Shown here piece after piece: positions 57,157 to 64,000 of a stretch of 64,000 bases of DNA. The DNA comes from Pseudarthrobacter sp. NBSH8 (GTDB lineage: Bacteria; Actinomycetota; Actinomycetes; Actinomycetales; Micrococcaceae), in contig NZ_CP043178.1 of NCBI RefSeq assembly GCF_014217545.1, positions 744,001-808,000 of the forward strand, in the 5' to 3' direction. Position numbers and translations under genes: made by a program. Position 1 is the stretch's first letter, and every line of letters begins with the position of its first letter. The notes beneath the pieces are model-generated. The model worked only from the letters and a program-made list of their open reading frames with translations, ran no database searches and was not told the origin of the DNA.

Positions 57157-59730
57157 ATGGATATGTTGTTTGACCCGTACTCTGACGGACCGTTCAAGGC
57201 CGCCACGCCAGCCTCCGCCCGCACCAAGTCGCGCCCGGAAGGCCTTGCTCCGGCCGCCGAATTCGGTGGCGGGGGGCCTGGCGGCGCGTCCGCCAACGGC
57301 TCCGACCACGCAGGAGAAGGCGCCCAGCACACGGGCGGCTGGGCCAACCAGCAGCCCGCTCGTGACGGCAACGGCGAGCCGGCCCACCACCGGCCGAACG
57401 CCGAGGAGCTCCTGCAGGGACTGAACCCGCAGCAGGAAGAGGCCGTTAAGCACGCCGGCGGAGCCCTGCTTATTGTGGCCGGCGCCGGTTCGGGAAAAAC
57501 CCGCGTCCTCAGCAACCGGATCGCGTACCTCATTGCCACCCACCGTGCGCATTACGGTGAGATCCTGGCCATCACGTTCACCAACAAGGCCGCCGCCGAG
57601 ATGCGGGAGCGCATCGCTGCCCTGGTGGGTGGACGTGCCAAGATCATGTGGATCTCCACGTTCCACTCGTCCTGCGTGCGTATCCTGCGCCAGGAGGCCG
57701 CCAACGTGGGCCGGAAGTCGAACTTCTCCATCTACGACTCCGCGGACTCGCTGAGGCTGGTTATCCAGGTTTCCAAGAGCCTGGACCTGGACCCCAAGAA
57801 GTTCGCGCCCAAGGCCATCCAGCACAAGATCTCGGCGCTCAAGAACGAGCTCATCGACGCCGATTCCTACGCGTCATCCGCGAACCACAACGATCCCTTC
57901 GAGTCCGCCGTGGCTGACGTCTTCAAGGGCTACACCCAGCGGCTTCGCCAGGCCAACGCCATGGACTTCGATGACCTCATTGCCGAGACCGTCTACATGT
58001 TCCGCGCCTTCCCCGCGCTCGCCGATTCCTACCGGCGGCGTTTCCGGCACGTCCTCGTGGACGAATACCAGGACACCAACCACGCCCAGTACGCCCTGGT
58101 CCGCGAGATCGTGGGTGAGGGCCCCGGAGCATCCGAGCTCACCGTCGTCGGCGACTCCGACCAGTCAATTTACGCGTTCCGCGGCGCTGACATCCGCAAC
58201 ATCGTGGAGTTCGAGAAGGACTACCCGGACGCCCGGACCATCAAACTGGAGCAGAACTACCGCTCCACCCAGAACATCCTCAGCGCGGCCAACTCCGTGA
58301 TCTCGCGCAACCCCAACCGCCCCGACAAACGGTTGTGGACGGCTGAGGGCGACGGGCACAAGATCATCGGCTACGTGGGCGAGAACGAGCACGCCGAGGC
58401 CCAGTTCATTGCCAAGGAGATTGACCGGCTCCAGGACGAGGACAACCTCCGCCCCGGTGACGTTGCCATTTTCTACCGCACCAACGCCCAGTCACGCTCC
58501 ATAGAGGATGTGCTGGTCCGGGTTGGCCTGCCGTACAAGGTAGTGGGCGGCACACGCTTCTACGACCGCAAGGAAATCAAGGACGCCCTCGCGTACCTCC
58601 GGGTTTTGGTGAACCCGGACGACGACGTGAACCTGCGCCGGGTGCTCAACGAACCCAAGCGCGGCATTGGTGACCGCGCCGAAGGCGCCGTGGCCGCGCT
58701 GGCCCAGCGCGAACGGATGTCATTTATGGCCGCCGCCCGGCGGGCCGAAGAAGCTCCCGGCATGGCTACCCGTTCCGTCAACGCTGTCCTCGGGTTTGTG
58801 AAACTGCTGGACGACCTGGCAGAGGTGGCCTCCGGTTCGGGTGCCGCCGCTGCGCTGGAGGCAGTCCTGGAACAGACCGGTTACCTTGCGGGACTGCGTT
58901 CCAGCACTGATCCACAGGATGAGTCCCGCGTGGAGAACCTGGCGGAACTCGTCGCCGTCGTGCGTGAATACGAACAGGAGAACCCGGAAGGGTCCCTGGG
59001 CGCTTTCCTGGAGCAGGTGTCCCTGGTGGCGGATGCCGACCAGATCCCGGATGCGCCGGGCGCGGACATCGACGCCGCCGTGGCGGAAGCCAAACGCCTC
59101 GGGGTAGTCACGCTGATGACCCTCCACACCGCCAAGGGGCTCGAATTTCCGGTGGTGTTCCTGACCGGCATGGAACACGGGCTGTTCCCGCACCAGCGCT
59201 CGGCCACGGACCCCAAGGAACTCGCCGAGGAACGCCGGCTGGCCTACGTGGGCCTGACCCGCGCCCGCAAGCGCCTCTACGTCACCCGGTCCGAAGTCCG
59301 CAGCATGTGGGGCCAAAGCCAGTACAACCCGGCCAGCCAGTTCCTCGAGGAAATTCCCGCCGAGCTGGTGGAGTGGAAACGCGAAGGCACCAGCAAGCAG
59401 TCCGGCGGGTGGGGGAGCAGTGCCTCGATCGGCTCCAGCCGTTACGGCGGATCCTTCTGGGGCGCCGGCACGTCCCGCGGTGCGGCGGCCGACTCGTCGG
59501 CAGGTTTCAACGCGGACGTTCCCGCAGCCATCGCCAGGAACCGGGTCCAGCCGCAGAAGGAGATTGTGGCCGTCGGTGTGGGTGACAAGGTCAACCACAC
59601 CAGCTTCGGCAACGGCACGGTGCTGGCGCTGGAAGGTGCGGGAGACAAAACGGTGGCCAAGGTGAAGTTCGACGTCGGCGAAAAGCGTCTCCTGCTCCGC
59701 TACGCGCCTCTGACGAAGCTCGACGCCTAG
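57157..59730 (+). CDS. pcrA: UvrD/PcrA-type ATP-dependent DNA helicase
   Basis: 857 residues; about 80 disordered Gly/Ala/Pro-rich residues precede the helicase core, typical of actinobacterial UvrD1/PcrA. Superfamily 1 motifs: Q motif GLNPQQEEAVKH, Walker A VAGAGSGKTRVLSNRI, motif Ia ITFTNKAAAEMRERI, Walker B VDEYQDTNHAQY, motif III GDSDQSIYAFRGAD, motif IV KLEQNYRS, motif V MTLHTAKGLEFPVVF and motif VI YVGLTRARKRLYVT. The C-terminal Tudor-like domain (VGDKVNHTSFGNGTVLALEG) binds RNA polymerase in PcrA/UvrD proteins. It unwinds DNA 3'-5' in repair and replication. Confidence 0.97.
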   Translation: MDMLFDPYSDGPFKAATPASARTKSRPEGLAPAAEFGGGGPGGASANGSDHAGEGAQHTGGWANQQPARDGNGEPAHHRPNAEELLQGLNPQQEEAVKHAGGALLIVAGAGSGKTRVLSNRIAYLIATHRAHYGEILAITFTNKAAAEMRERIAALVGGRAKIMWISTFHSSCVRILRQEAANVGRKSNFSIYDSADSLRLVIQVSKSLDLDPKKFAPKAIQHKISALKNELIDADSYASSANHNDPFESAVADVFKGYTQRLRQANAMDFDDLIAETVYMFRAFPALADSYRRRFRHVLVDEYQDTNHAQYALVREIVGEGPGASELTVVGDSDQSIYAFRGADIRNIVEFEKDYPDARTIKLEQNYRSTQNILSAANSVISRNPNRPDKRLWTAEGDGHKIIGYVGENEHAEAQFIAKEIDRLQDEDNLRPGDVAIFYRTNAQSRSIEDVLVRVGLPYKVVGGTRFYDRKEIKDALAYLRVLVNPDDDVNLRRVLNEPKRGIGDRAEGAVAALAQRERMSFMAAARRAEEAPGMATRSVNAVLGFVKLLDDLAEVASGSGAAAALEAVLEQTGYLAGLRSSTDPQDESRVENLAELVAVVREYEQENPEGSLGAFLEQVSLVADADQIPDAPGADIDAAVAEAKRLGVVTLMTLHTAKGLEFPVVFLTGMEHGLFPHQRSATDPKELAEERRLAYVGLTRARKRLYVTRSEVRSMWGQSQYNPASQFLEEIPAELVEWKREGTSKQSGGWGSSASIGSSRYGGSFWGAGTSRGAAADSSAGFNADVPAAIARNRVQPQKEIVAVGVGDKVNHTSFGNGTVLALEGAGDKTVAKVKFDVGEKRLLLRYAPLTKLDA

Positions 59731-59899
59731 CCACGGTTGCCCTTGTCCGGGCACGGCGCTTGAAGCTGTCCAGGACATGGACACGCTGGCCATCGTCGCA
59801 ACCGGCGGGCACGGCACAGAAGCGTTGACAGCCCGGTACGCGCAACCCAACGAGGCCGCGGGCAGGCGCACTCCGGGCTGAGGCCGCTAGCGGGGCATA

Positions 59900-60607
59900 A
59901 TGGAGGCCATGCGACGGACTGTATTGGGGATCCTGGCCGCCCTCTTCCTGCTGGCGGGCACTGCCTGCAGCATCACCACCGAGGACCCGGAATACGTAGC
60001 GCCGCCCCCGCTGCCGGCTATGGAGCAACTCGAACAGGCAGCGCTGACCGACCCCGCCGCGTTCAGGGCCAGCGGAGACGTTCTGTCCTTCATCACGGAA
60101 GACCGGAACATTGCCTGTTCCCTGACGTCGGCCCGTGGGGAACACCTCAACCTCCCGTATGAGTCGAACAGCTTCAGCGACGCGGCCAACAACAAGCTCG
60201 CGACCGTCCCCGTGGCGCATTGCGAGCTTGCCGGATACCCCAAACCTGCCGCGGGCGACATCAACGACGACTGCGCCGGCACCAGCCTGGGCTACCTGGG
60301 CGGCACGGCGCTGCTCAGCCCGGACAAGGCAACGTACGGGGGGTGCCGTTCCGGCGTCACACAAATGGAGGCCGCCTACGGACCCAAAGGAAATAAAAGC
60401 GGCCCGCTGACGGAACTGCCGGTCGTCGCCGAAGGCCAGAACCTGGAACGGAATGGGCTGCGCTGTACCGCCTACAACGGCGGCGTGGCGTGCGGAAACG
60501 TCTCTGCCGGCGTCGGGTTCTTTGTGGCACGGGACCGCTACGAACTTATTTCCAAGGCAGCGGCAACGGTCTCCGCGGCACCCACGGAGGCCCTAAAAAC
60601 CCCGTAA
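59900..60607 (+). CDS. Putative secreted lipoprotein, unknown function
   Basis: 235 residues from ATG 59900; ATG 59909 is an alternative but its GGAGG would be only 2 bases away. Signal peptide TVLGILAALFLLAGTAC ends in a lipobox Cys. The mature part has four or five cysteines that could pair (NIACSLTSARG, HCELAGY, DDCAGTS, GGCRSG, GLRCTAYNGGVACGN) and no catalytic motif. The pattern is seen in actinobacterial lipoproteins of unknown function. Its stop codon lies in the loop of a terminator hairpin. Confidence 0.82.
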   Translation: MEAMRRTVLGILAALFLLAGTACSITTEDPEYVAPPPLPAMEQLEQAALTDPAAFRASGDVLSFITEDRNIACSLTSARGEHLNLPYESNSFSDAANNKLATVPVAHCELAGYPKPAAGDINDDCAGTSLGYLGGTALLSPDKATYGGCRSGVTQMEAAYGPKGNKSGPLTELPVVAEGQNLERNGLRCTAYNGGVACGNVSAGVGFFVARDRYELISKAAATVSAAPTEALKTP

Positions 60608-60620
60608 TCTAGGGGTTTTT
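60595..60620 (+). terminator. Rho-independent terminator containing the stop codon
   Basis: Stem AAAAACCCC (60595-60603) / GGGGTTTTT (60612-60620) with an 8-base loop holding the TAA (60605-60607) of the preceding lipoprotein gene. The U run makes it a good terminator, and the A run makes it potentially bidirectional. Confidence 0.88.
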
Positions 60621-60829
60621 CTACGCTCCATAGAATAGTGTCGTTTCTCACATAAGCGGTACTGTGGGACGGGCCGGTCCTCAGAGAGGGCTAGAGTTCC
60701 GAATGGAGCATTGCACTGTGTGGCTCGTTTTCGAACTTGTGGCAGGTGCAGGCAATCCGCAGCCCGGTCATCGTCTTCGGCGGTGCCCGACTGTACAGAA
60801 ACTACTTCGACGTAGAAGGACACTAAACC

Positions 60830-61999
60830 GTGGACCTGTTTGAATACCAGGCGCGCGATATGTTCGAGGCGCACGGTGTACCCGTGCTTGCCGGCATCGT
60901 GGCGTACACCCCAGAAGAAGCAAAGGCAGCTGCCGAGAAAATCGGCGGCGTAACTGTCGTTAAGGCCCAGGTTAAGGCCGGTGGCCGCGGTAAGGCTGGC
61001 GGCGTCAAGGTTGCCAAGACCGCCGATGAGGCGTTTGAGCACTCCACCAACATCCTGGGCATGGACATCAAGGGCCACACCGTCAACAAGGTGATGATTG
61101 CCCAGGGTGCCGACATTGCCGAGGAGTACTACTTCTCCGTCCTGCTGGACCGGGCCAACCGCAACTACCTGGCCATGTGCTCGGTAGAAGGCGGCATGGA
61201 AATCGAACAGCTCGCCGTCGAACGCCCCGAGGCGCTCGCCAAAATCGCCATCGATCCCGCTGTGGGCATCGACCAGGCCAAGGCTGACGAAATCGTTGCA
61301 GCTGCAGGCTTCGATGAGGAACTGCGCGGCAAAGTCGCCGCCGTGATCCTCAAGCTCTGGGACGTCTTCAAGAAGGAAGACGCCACCCTCGTGGAGGTCA
61401 ACCCGCTCGTCCAGACCGGCGCCGGCGACATCGTGGCACTGGACGGCAAGGTCTCCCTCGACGAGAACGCCGAGTTCCGCCACGCCAAGCACGCCCTCCT
61501 TGAAGACAAGGACGCTGCAGATCCGCTCGAGGCCAAGGCCAAGGCGCAGGACCTGAACTACGTCAAGCTGGACGGTGAAGTGGGCATCATCGGCAACGGT
61601 GCAGGCCTGGTCATGTCCACCCTGGACGTTGTTGCCTACGCCGGCGAAAACCACGGCAACGTCAAGCCCGCCAACTTCCTGGACATCGGCGGTGGAGCTT
61701 CCGCCGAGGTCATGGCCGCCGGCCTCGACGTCATCCTGGGCGACCCGCAGGTCAAGTCCGTGTTTGTGAACGTCTTCGGTGGCATCACCGCGTGTGACGC
61801 CGTCGCCAAGGGCATCGTCGGTGCGCTGGCCGAGCTGGGCCACAACGCGAACAAGCCGCTGGTAGTCCGCCTCGACGGCAACAACGTTGAAGAAGGCCGC
61901 CGCATCCTGGCCGAGGCCAACCACCCGCTGGTTACCCTGGCCGCCACCATGGACGAGGGCGCCGACAAGGCCGCCGAGCTCGCCAACGCAGCTAAGTAA
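60830..61999 (+). CDS. sucC: Succinyl-CoA synthetase beta subunit (ADP-forming)
   Basis: 389 residues, GTG start with GAAGGAC upstream. ATP-grasp N-terminal domain ([40 protein letters not shown]) and C-terminal CoA-ligase domain ([40 protein letters not shown]). With SucD it converts succinyl-CoA and ADP to succinate and ATP in the TCA cycle. sucD starts 11 bases after its stop. The 222-base upstream gap shows no clear regulatory element beyond the terminator of the previous gene. Confidence 0.97.
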   Translation: MDLFEYQARDMFEAHGVPVLAGIVAYTPEEAKAAAEKIGGVTVVKAQVKAGGRGKAGGVKVAKTADEAFEHSTNILGMDIKGHTVNKVMIAQGADIAEEYYFSVLLDRANRNYLAMCSVEGGMEIEQLAVERPEALAKIAIDPAVGIDQAKADEIVAAAGFDEELRGKVAAVILKLWDVFKKEDATLVEVNPLVQTGAGDIVALDGKVSLDENAEFRHAKHALLEDKDAADPLEAKAKAQDLNYVKLDGEVGIIGNGAGLVMSTLDVVAYAGENHGNVKPANFLDIGGGASAEVMAAGLDVILGDPQVKSVFVNVFGGITACDAVAKGIVGALAELGHNANKPLVVRLDGNNVEEGRRILAEANHPLVTLAATMDEGADKAAELANAAK

Positions 62000-62010
62000 A
62001 GGGACGCACC

Positions 62011-62913
62011 ATGTCTATCTATCTGAACAAGGACTCCAAGGTCATCGTCCAGGGCATCACCGGCGGCGAAGGCACCAAGCACACCGCCCTGATGCTGAAG
62101 GCCGGCACCAACATTGTTGGCGGCGTCAACGCCCGTAAGGCCGGCACCACGGTCCTGCACGGCGACACCGAAATCAACGTTTTTGGCACCGTCAAGGAAG
62201 CCATTGCCGAAACCGGCGCCGACGTCTCCATCGTCTTCGTCCCGCCGGCTTTCACCAAGAACGCCGTGGTTGAAGCCATCGAAGCAGGCATCGGCCTGGT
62301 CGTTGTCATCACCGAAGGCGTGCCCGTCCAGGACTCCGCCGAGTTCTGGGCACTGGCCCAGTCCACGGTTGACGCCGACGGCAAGCAGGTCACCCGCATC
62401 ATCGGACCGAACTGCCCCGGCATCATCACACCCGGCGAAGCGCTGGTTGGGATCACGCCGAACAACATCACGGGCAAGGGCCCCATCGGCCTGGTTTCCA
62501 AGTCCGGAACCTTGACCTACCAGATGATGTACGAGCTGCGCGACCTGGGCTTCTCCACCGCCATCGGCATCGGCGGCGACCCCGTCATCGGTACCACGCA
62601 CATCGACGCCCTGGCCGCGTTCGAGGCTGACCCGGAGACCAAGGCGATCGTCATGATCGGCGAAATCGGTGGCGACGCCGAAGAGCGTGCTGCCGACTAC
62701 ATCAAGGCACACGTTACCAAGCCCGTTGTTGGCTACGTTGCCGGCTTCACTGCTCCCGAAGGCAAGACGATGGGCCACGCCGGCGCCATTGTCTCCGGTT
62801 CCGCCGGAACCGCCCAGGCCAAGAAGGAAGCCCTCGAGGCTGCAGGCGTGAAGGTCGGCAAGACGCCGTCCGAGACCGCCAAGCTGCTGCGCGAAGTCTA
62901 CGCAGCGCTCTAG
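62011..62913 (+). CDS. sucD: Succinyl-CoA synthetase alpha subunit
   Basis: 300 residues. CoA-binding Rossmann domain ([20 protein letters not shown]) and ligase domain with the phospho-histidine His256 in [40 protein letters not shown] is the characteristic CoA-site loop. Co-transcribed with sucC (11-base gap). Two long inverted repeats follow immediately. Confidence 0.98.
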   Translation: MSIYLNKDSKVIVQGITGGEGTKHTALMLKAGTNIVGGVNARKAGTTVLHGDTEINVFGTVKEAIAETGADVSIVFVPPAFTKNAVVEAIEAGIGLVVVITEGVPVQDSAEFWALAQSTVDADGKQVTRIIGPNCPGIITPGEALVGITPNNITGKGPIGLVSKSGTLTYQMMYELRDLGFSTAIGIGGDPVIGTTHIDALAAFEADPETKAIVMIGEIGGDAEERAADYIKAHVTKPVVGYVAGFTAPEGKTMGHAGAIVSGSAGTAQAKKEALEAAGVKVGKTPSETAKLLREVYAAL

Positions 62914-62925
62914 CACCAAGAAGTA

Positions 62926-62988
62926 CAACGCGGGGTCACTTACGGCCCGTTCCACTCGGTGGAATGGGCCGTAAGTGACCCCGCGTTG
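62926..62988. repeat. Long inverted repeat 1 after sucD (29-bp stem)
   Basis: Arms 62926-62954 and 62960-62988 are complementary over 29 bp except one position that gives a G-U wobble in RNA. The arm contains GCGGGGTCACTTACGGCCC; the loop is only 5 bases. It starts 13 bases after sucD and is followed by TTGTTT, so it can act as a terminator, but the stem is far longer than needed. Confidence 0.85.
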
Positions 62989-63001
62989 CTTGTTTAAGTA
63001 C

Positions 63002-63076
63002 CCCCTGGAGTTTTTGTCCAGGTAATGCCCTGTGCGAGGTGATTTCGGGGCATTACCTGGACAAAAACTCCGAGGG
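63002..63076. repeat. Long inverted repeat 2 after sucD (24-bp perfect stem)
   Basis: Arms 63007-63030 and 63048-63071 are perfectly complementary over 24 bp (GGAGTTTTTGTCCAGGTAAT with GCCC) around a 17-base loop; an imperfect CCC/GGG extension reaches 63002-63076. It lies 13 bases after repeat 1 and 10 bases from the end of the convergent MarR gene. Unrelated in sequence to repeat 1. Confidence 0.85.
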
Positions 63077-63086
63077 TGCTCGGTGA

Positions 63087-63536
63087 CTAGGCGTTCGCGT
63101 GGAGCCGCGGGAGTGCGTCCACCAGCGCGGCCAGCTCGGGGATCTTCTGGGCCTCCGCCAGGGCCCGTTCCAGCGTGGCGTCATGGACCGGCCGGGTTTC
63201 CTCCAGCAGTGCGATGCCGCTGGGCGTGAGCTCGGTGTAGATGCCGCGGCGATCGTCCGCGCAGAGGATCCGGGTCAGCAGGGCACGGTCCTCAAGCCTG
63301 TTGACCAGCCGGGTGGTGGCGCTGGCGCTGAGCGCGGTGGCGCGGGCGAGCTGCTGCATGCGCATGTGCCAGCCGTCCTGGCGGCTGAGCGCATCCAGTA
63401 CGGTGTACTCCACCACTGACAGCTTTGATTCGGCCTGCAGGGAGCGTTCCAGCTCACCCTCGATCATGCCGTGCAGCGCCGCCAGGGTGCGCCAACCCTG
63501 TGCGCGGACCTCCACGGCGTCGTCCTTGATGCCCAT
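63087..63536 (-). CDS. MarR-family transcriptional regulator
   Basis: 149 residues. The winged helix-turn-helix is clear: VLDALSRQDGWHMRMQQLAR, ATALSASATTRLVNRLEDRA and the wing with DDRRGIYTELTPSGIALLEE (DxRx4 pattern). N- and C-terminal helices form the dimer interface. MarR proteins bind palindromic sites and respond to phenolic or oxidant ligands. The AT-rich upstream region carries an ATTGTT repeat that may be its operator. Its targets are not evident; the SRPBCC gene upstream on the same strand is a candidate only by position. Confidence 0.92.
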   Translation of the reverse strand: MGIKDDAVEVRAQGWRTLAALHGMIEGELERSLQAESKLSVVEYTVLDALSRQDGWHMRMQQLARATALSASATTRLVNRLEDRALLTRILCADDRRGIYTELTPSGIALLEETRPVHDATLERALAEAQKIPELAALVDALPRLHANA

Positions 63537-63595
63537 CTGTCTTTCCTCTCGCGGGTGCTCCGGCCGCCTGGCGGCATGAGGCGGAGCACAATCGA

Positions 63596-63640
63596 TAATA
63601 ATTGTTTGCGCGGTGCATCTGCTTGTGCAACAATAAATAA
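63596..63640. promoter_or_regulatory. AT-rich inverted repeat upstream of MarR gene
   Basis: ATTGTTTGC (63601-63609) and GCAACAAT (63627-63634) form an interrupted inverted repeat in unusually AT-rich DNA, 60-100 bp before the MarR start. A possible autoregulatory operator; the spacing of 17 is long for one MarR dimer, so it may be two half-related sites. Nothing else is recognised in this 199-base gap. Confidence 0.35.
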
Positions 63641-63735
63641 CGCGCCTGCAACTACTAGTTTACGCGTCCTATCTCATTCCGTACAGTTTTCCCCTGGACC
63701 CGGACGGCTGCAGGTGGCCCGCACGTCGTCCGCGC

Positions 63736-64000
63736 TTAGGTGCTGTGCTGCACGTTGGCGCCGCTGAGCAGTTCGTCGAGCCGCTCGTAGCCCTCGGTCA
63801 TGCCGCCTTCCATACCTGACTGGGCCATGCCGTCGCCGGCCTCTTGAGTGGGGTAGACCGAGTGGCCGCGGACGCGGGACCGGCCCTCTCCGAGATTCTC
63901 GAAGGTGAGGAACTCGATGCTGACCACGTCGGGGTAGCCGCCGAACTCGAAGGTTTGAATGGCAAATTCGTTCTCGCGGACAGTGCGATAGATGCCGCTG
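63736..64000 (-). CDS. SRPBCC/AHSA1-domain protein, C-terminal part (runs off the window)
   Basis: The frame is open to the window edge; 88 residues are visible, from SGIYRTVRENEFAIQTFEFG through VSIEFLTFENLGEGRSRVRG to the terminal GMEGGMTEGYERLDELLSGA. The last helix with the EGYERLDELL pattern is diagnostic of the activator-of-Hsp90-like SRPBCC family, ligand-binding helix-grip proteins. The GTG at 63927 is internal, not the start. N-terminus and start lie beyond base 64000. Confidence 0.82.
   Translation of the reverse strand, partial: SGIYRTVRENEFAIQTFEFGGYPDVVSIEFLTFENLGEGRSRVRGHSVYPTQEAGDGMAQSGMEGGMTEGYERLDELLSGANVQHST

Noticed and set aside
60608..60829. A possible regulatory RNA in the 222-base leader of sucC
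   Set aside because: No known riboswitch landmarks or strong hairpins beyond the terminator of the previous gene.

Overview
The window is chromosomal DNA of a high-GC actinobacterium, most likely Arthrobacter or Pseudarthrobacter (Micrococcaceae). The genus is inferred from a combination of features: a groEL without groES behind a CIRCE/HrcA site, a DtxR-type iron regulator whose metal ligands fall at DtxR numbering, an actinobacterial SerC, the XPB helicase pair, c-di-AMP riboswitches in front of cell-wall hydrolases, and proteins carrying DUF3263, DUF3027, DUF6457 and DUF6314. Gene density is high and I see no prophage, transposase, rRNA operon or CRISPR array. This is mostly core genome with a few accessory islands.

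Layout. 1-4.4 kb: end of an AMIN-like protein, then a minus-strand agmatine/putrescine operon (amidohydrolase, agmatine deiminase, APC permease) behind a palindromic operator that overlaps its -10. 4.5-7.3 kb: dps, and an MFS exporter divergent from a TetR regulator across a perfect 26-bp palindrome. 7.3-10.5 kb: tandem glycine riboswitch and gcvP. 10.5-18.2 kb: tspO, two FemX/FemAB-type cell-wall aminoacyl ligases, thrE, a secreted metallophosphoesterase, a siderophore-interacting reductase with a DtxR box, and ung. 18.3-22.9 kb: DUF3263, LytR_C, cold-shock protein, an orphan substrate-binding lipoprotein, CIRCE and groEL. 22.9-25.9 kb: a doubly inactivated sugar-binding lipoprotein pseudogene that keeps LacI-type operator-like sites, an RNase HI fused to an extra C-terminal domain, and a lone WXG100 protein. 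26-33 kb: a two-component system and the XPB helicase pair. 33-37.5 kb: cold-shock/DUF3027 pair, MFS, serC and dtxR. 37.5-40.7 kb: three secreted cell-wall enzymes (M23, NlpC/P60, NlpC/P60-like), the first two each behind a c-di-AMP riboswitch. 40.9-44.9 kb: HNH protein and a molybdenum-cofactor/formate dehydrogenase maturation operon (mobA, DUF6457, moeA, fdhD). 45-48.1 kb: GH38 alpha-mannosidase. 48.4-53.7 kb: a coupled HTH/7-TM pair, divergent from an ABC-F plus ABC-exporter operon with a structured leader. 53.7-60.6 kb: NUDIX, DUF6314, tRNA-Arg(CCU), membrane proteins, inositol-phosphatase-like enzyme, pcrA and a lipoprotein. 60.8-64 kb: sucCD, two very long hairpins, a MarR regulator and a truncated SRPBCC protein.

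How it works together. RNA and operator-level control is dense: glycine, c-di-AMP, heat shock (HrcA), iron (DtxR), TetR-like and LacI-like sites are all readable. Cell-envelope functions recur (Fem ligases, LytR_C, M23/NlpC hydrolases, TspO). The most promising unexplained signals are the leader of the ABC-F operon, where one segment can pair either locally or with the ribosome-binding region; a possible pseudoknot or competing fold in the first c-di-AMP leader; and the two long inverted repeats after sucD. Function calls come from recognising family motifs by eye; no database search was run.
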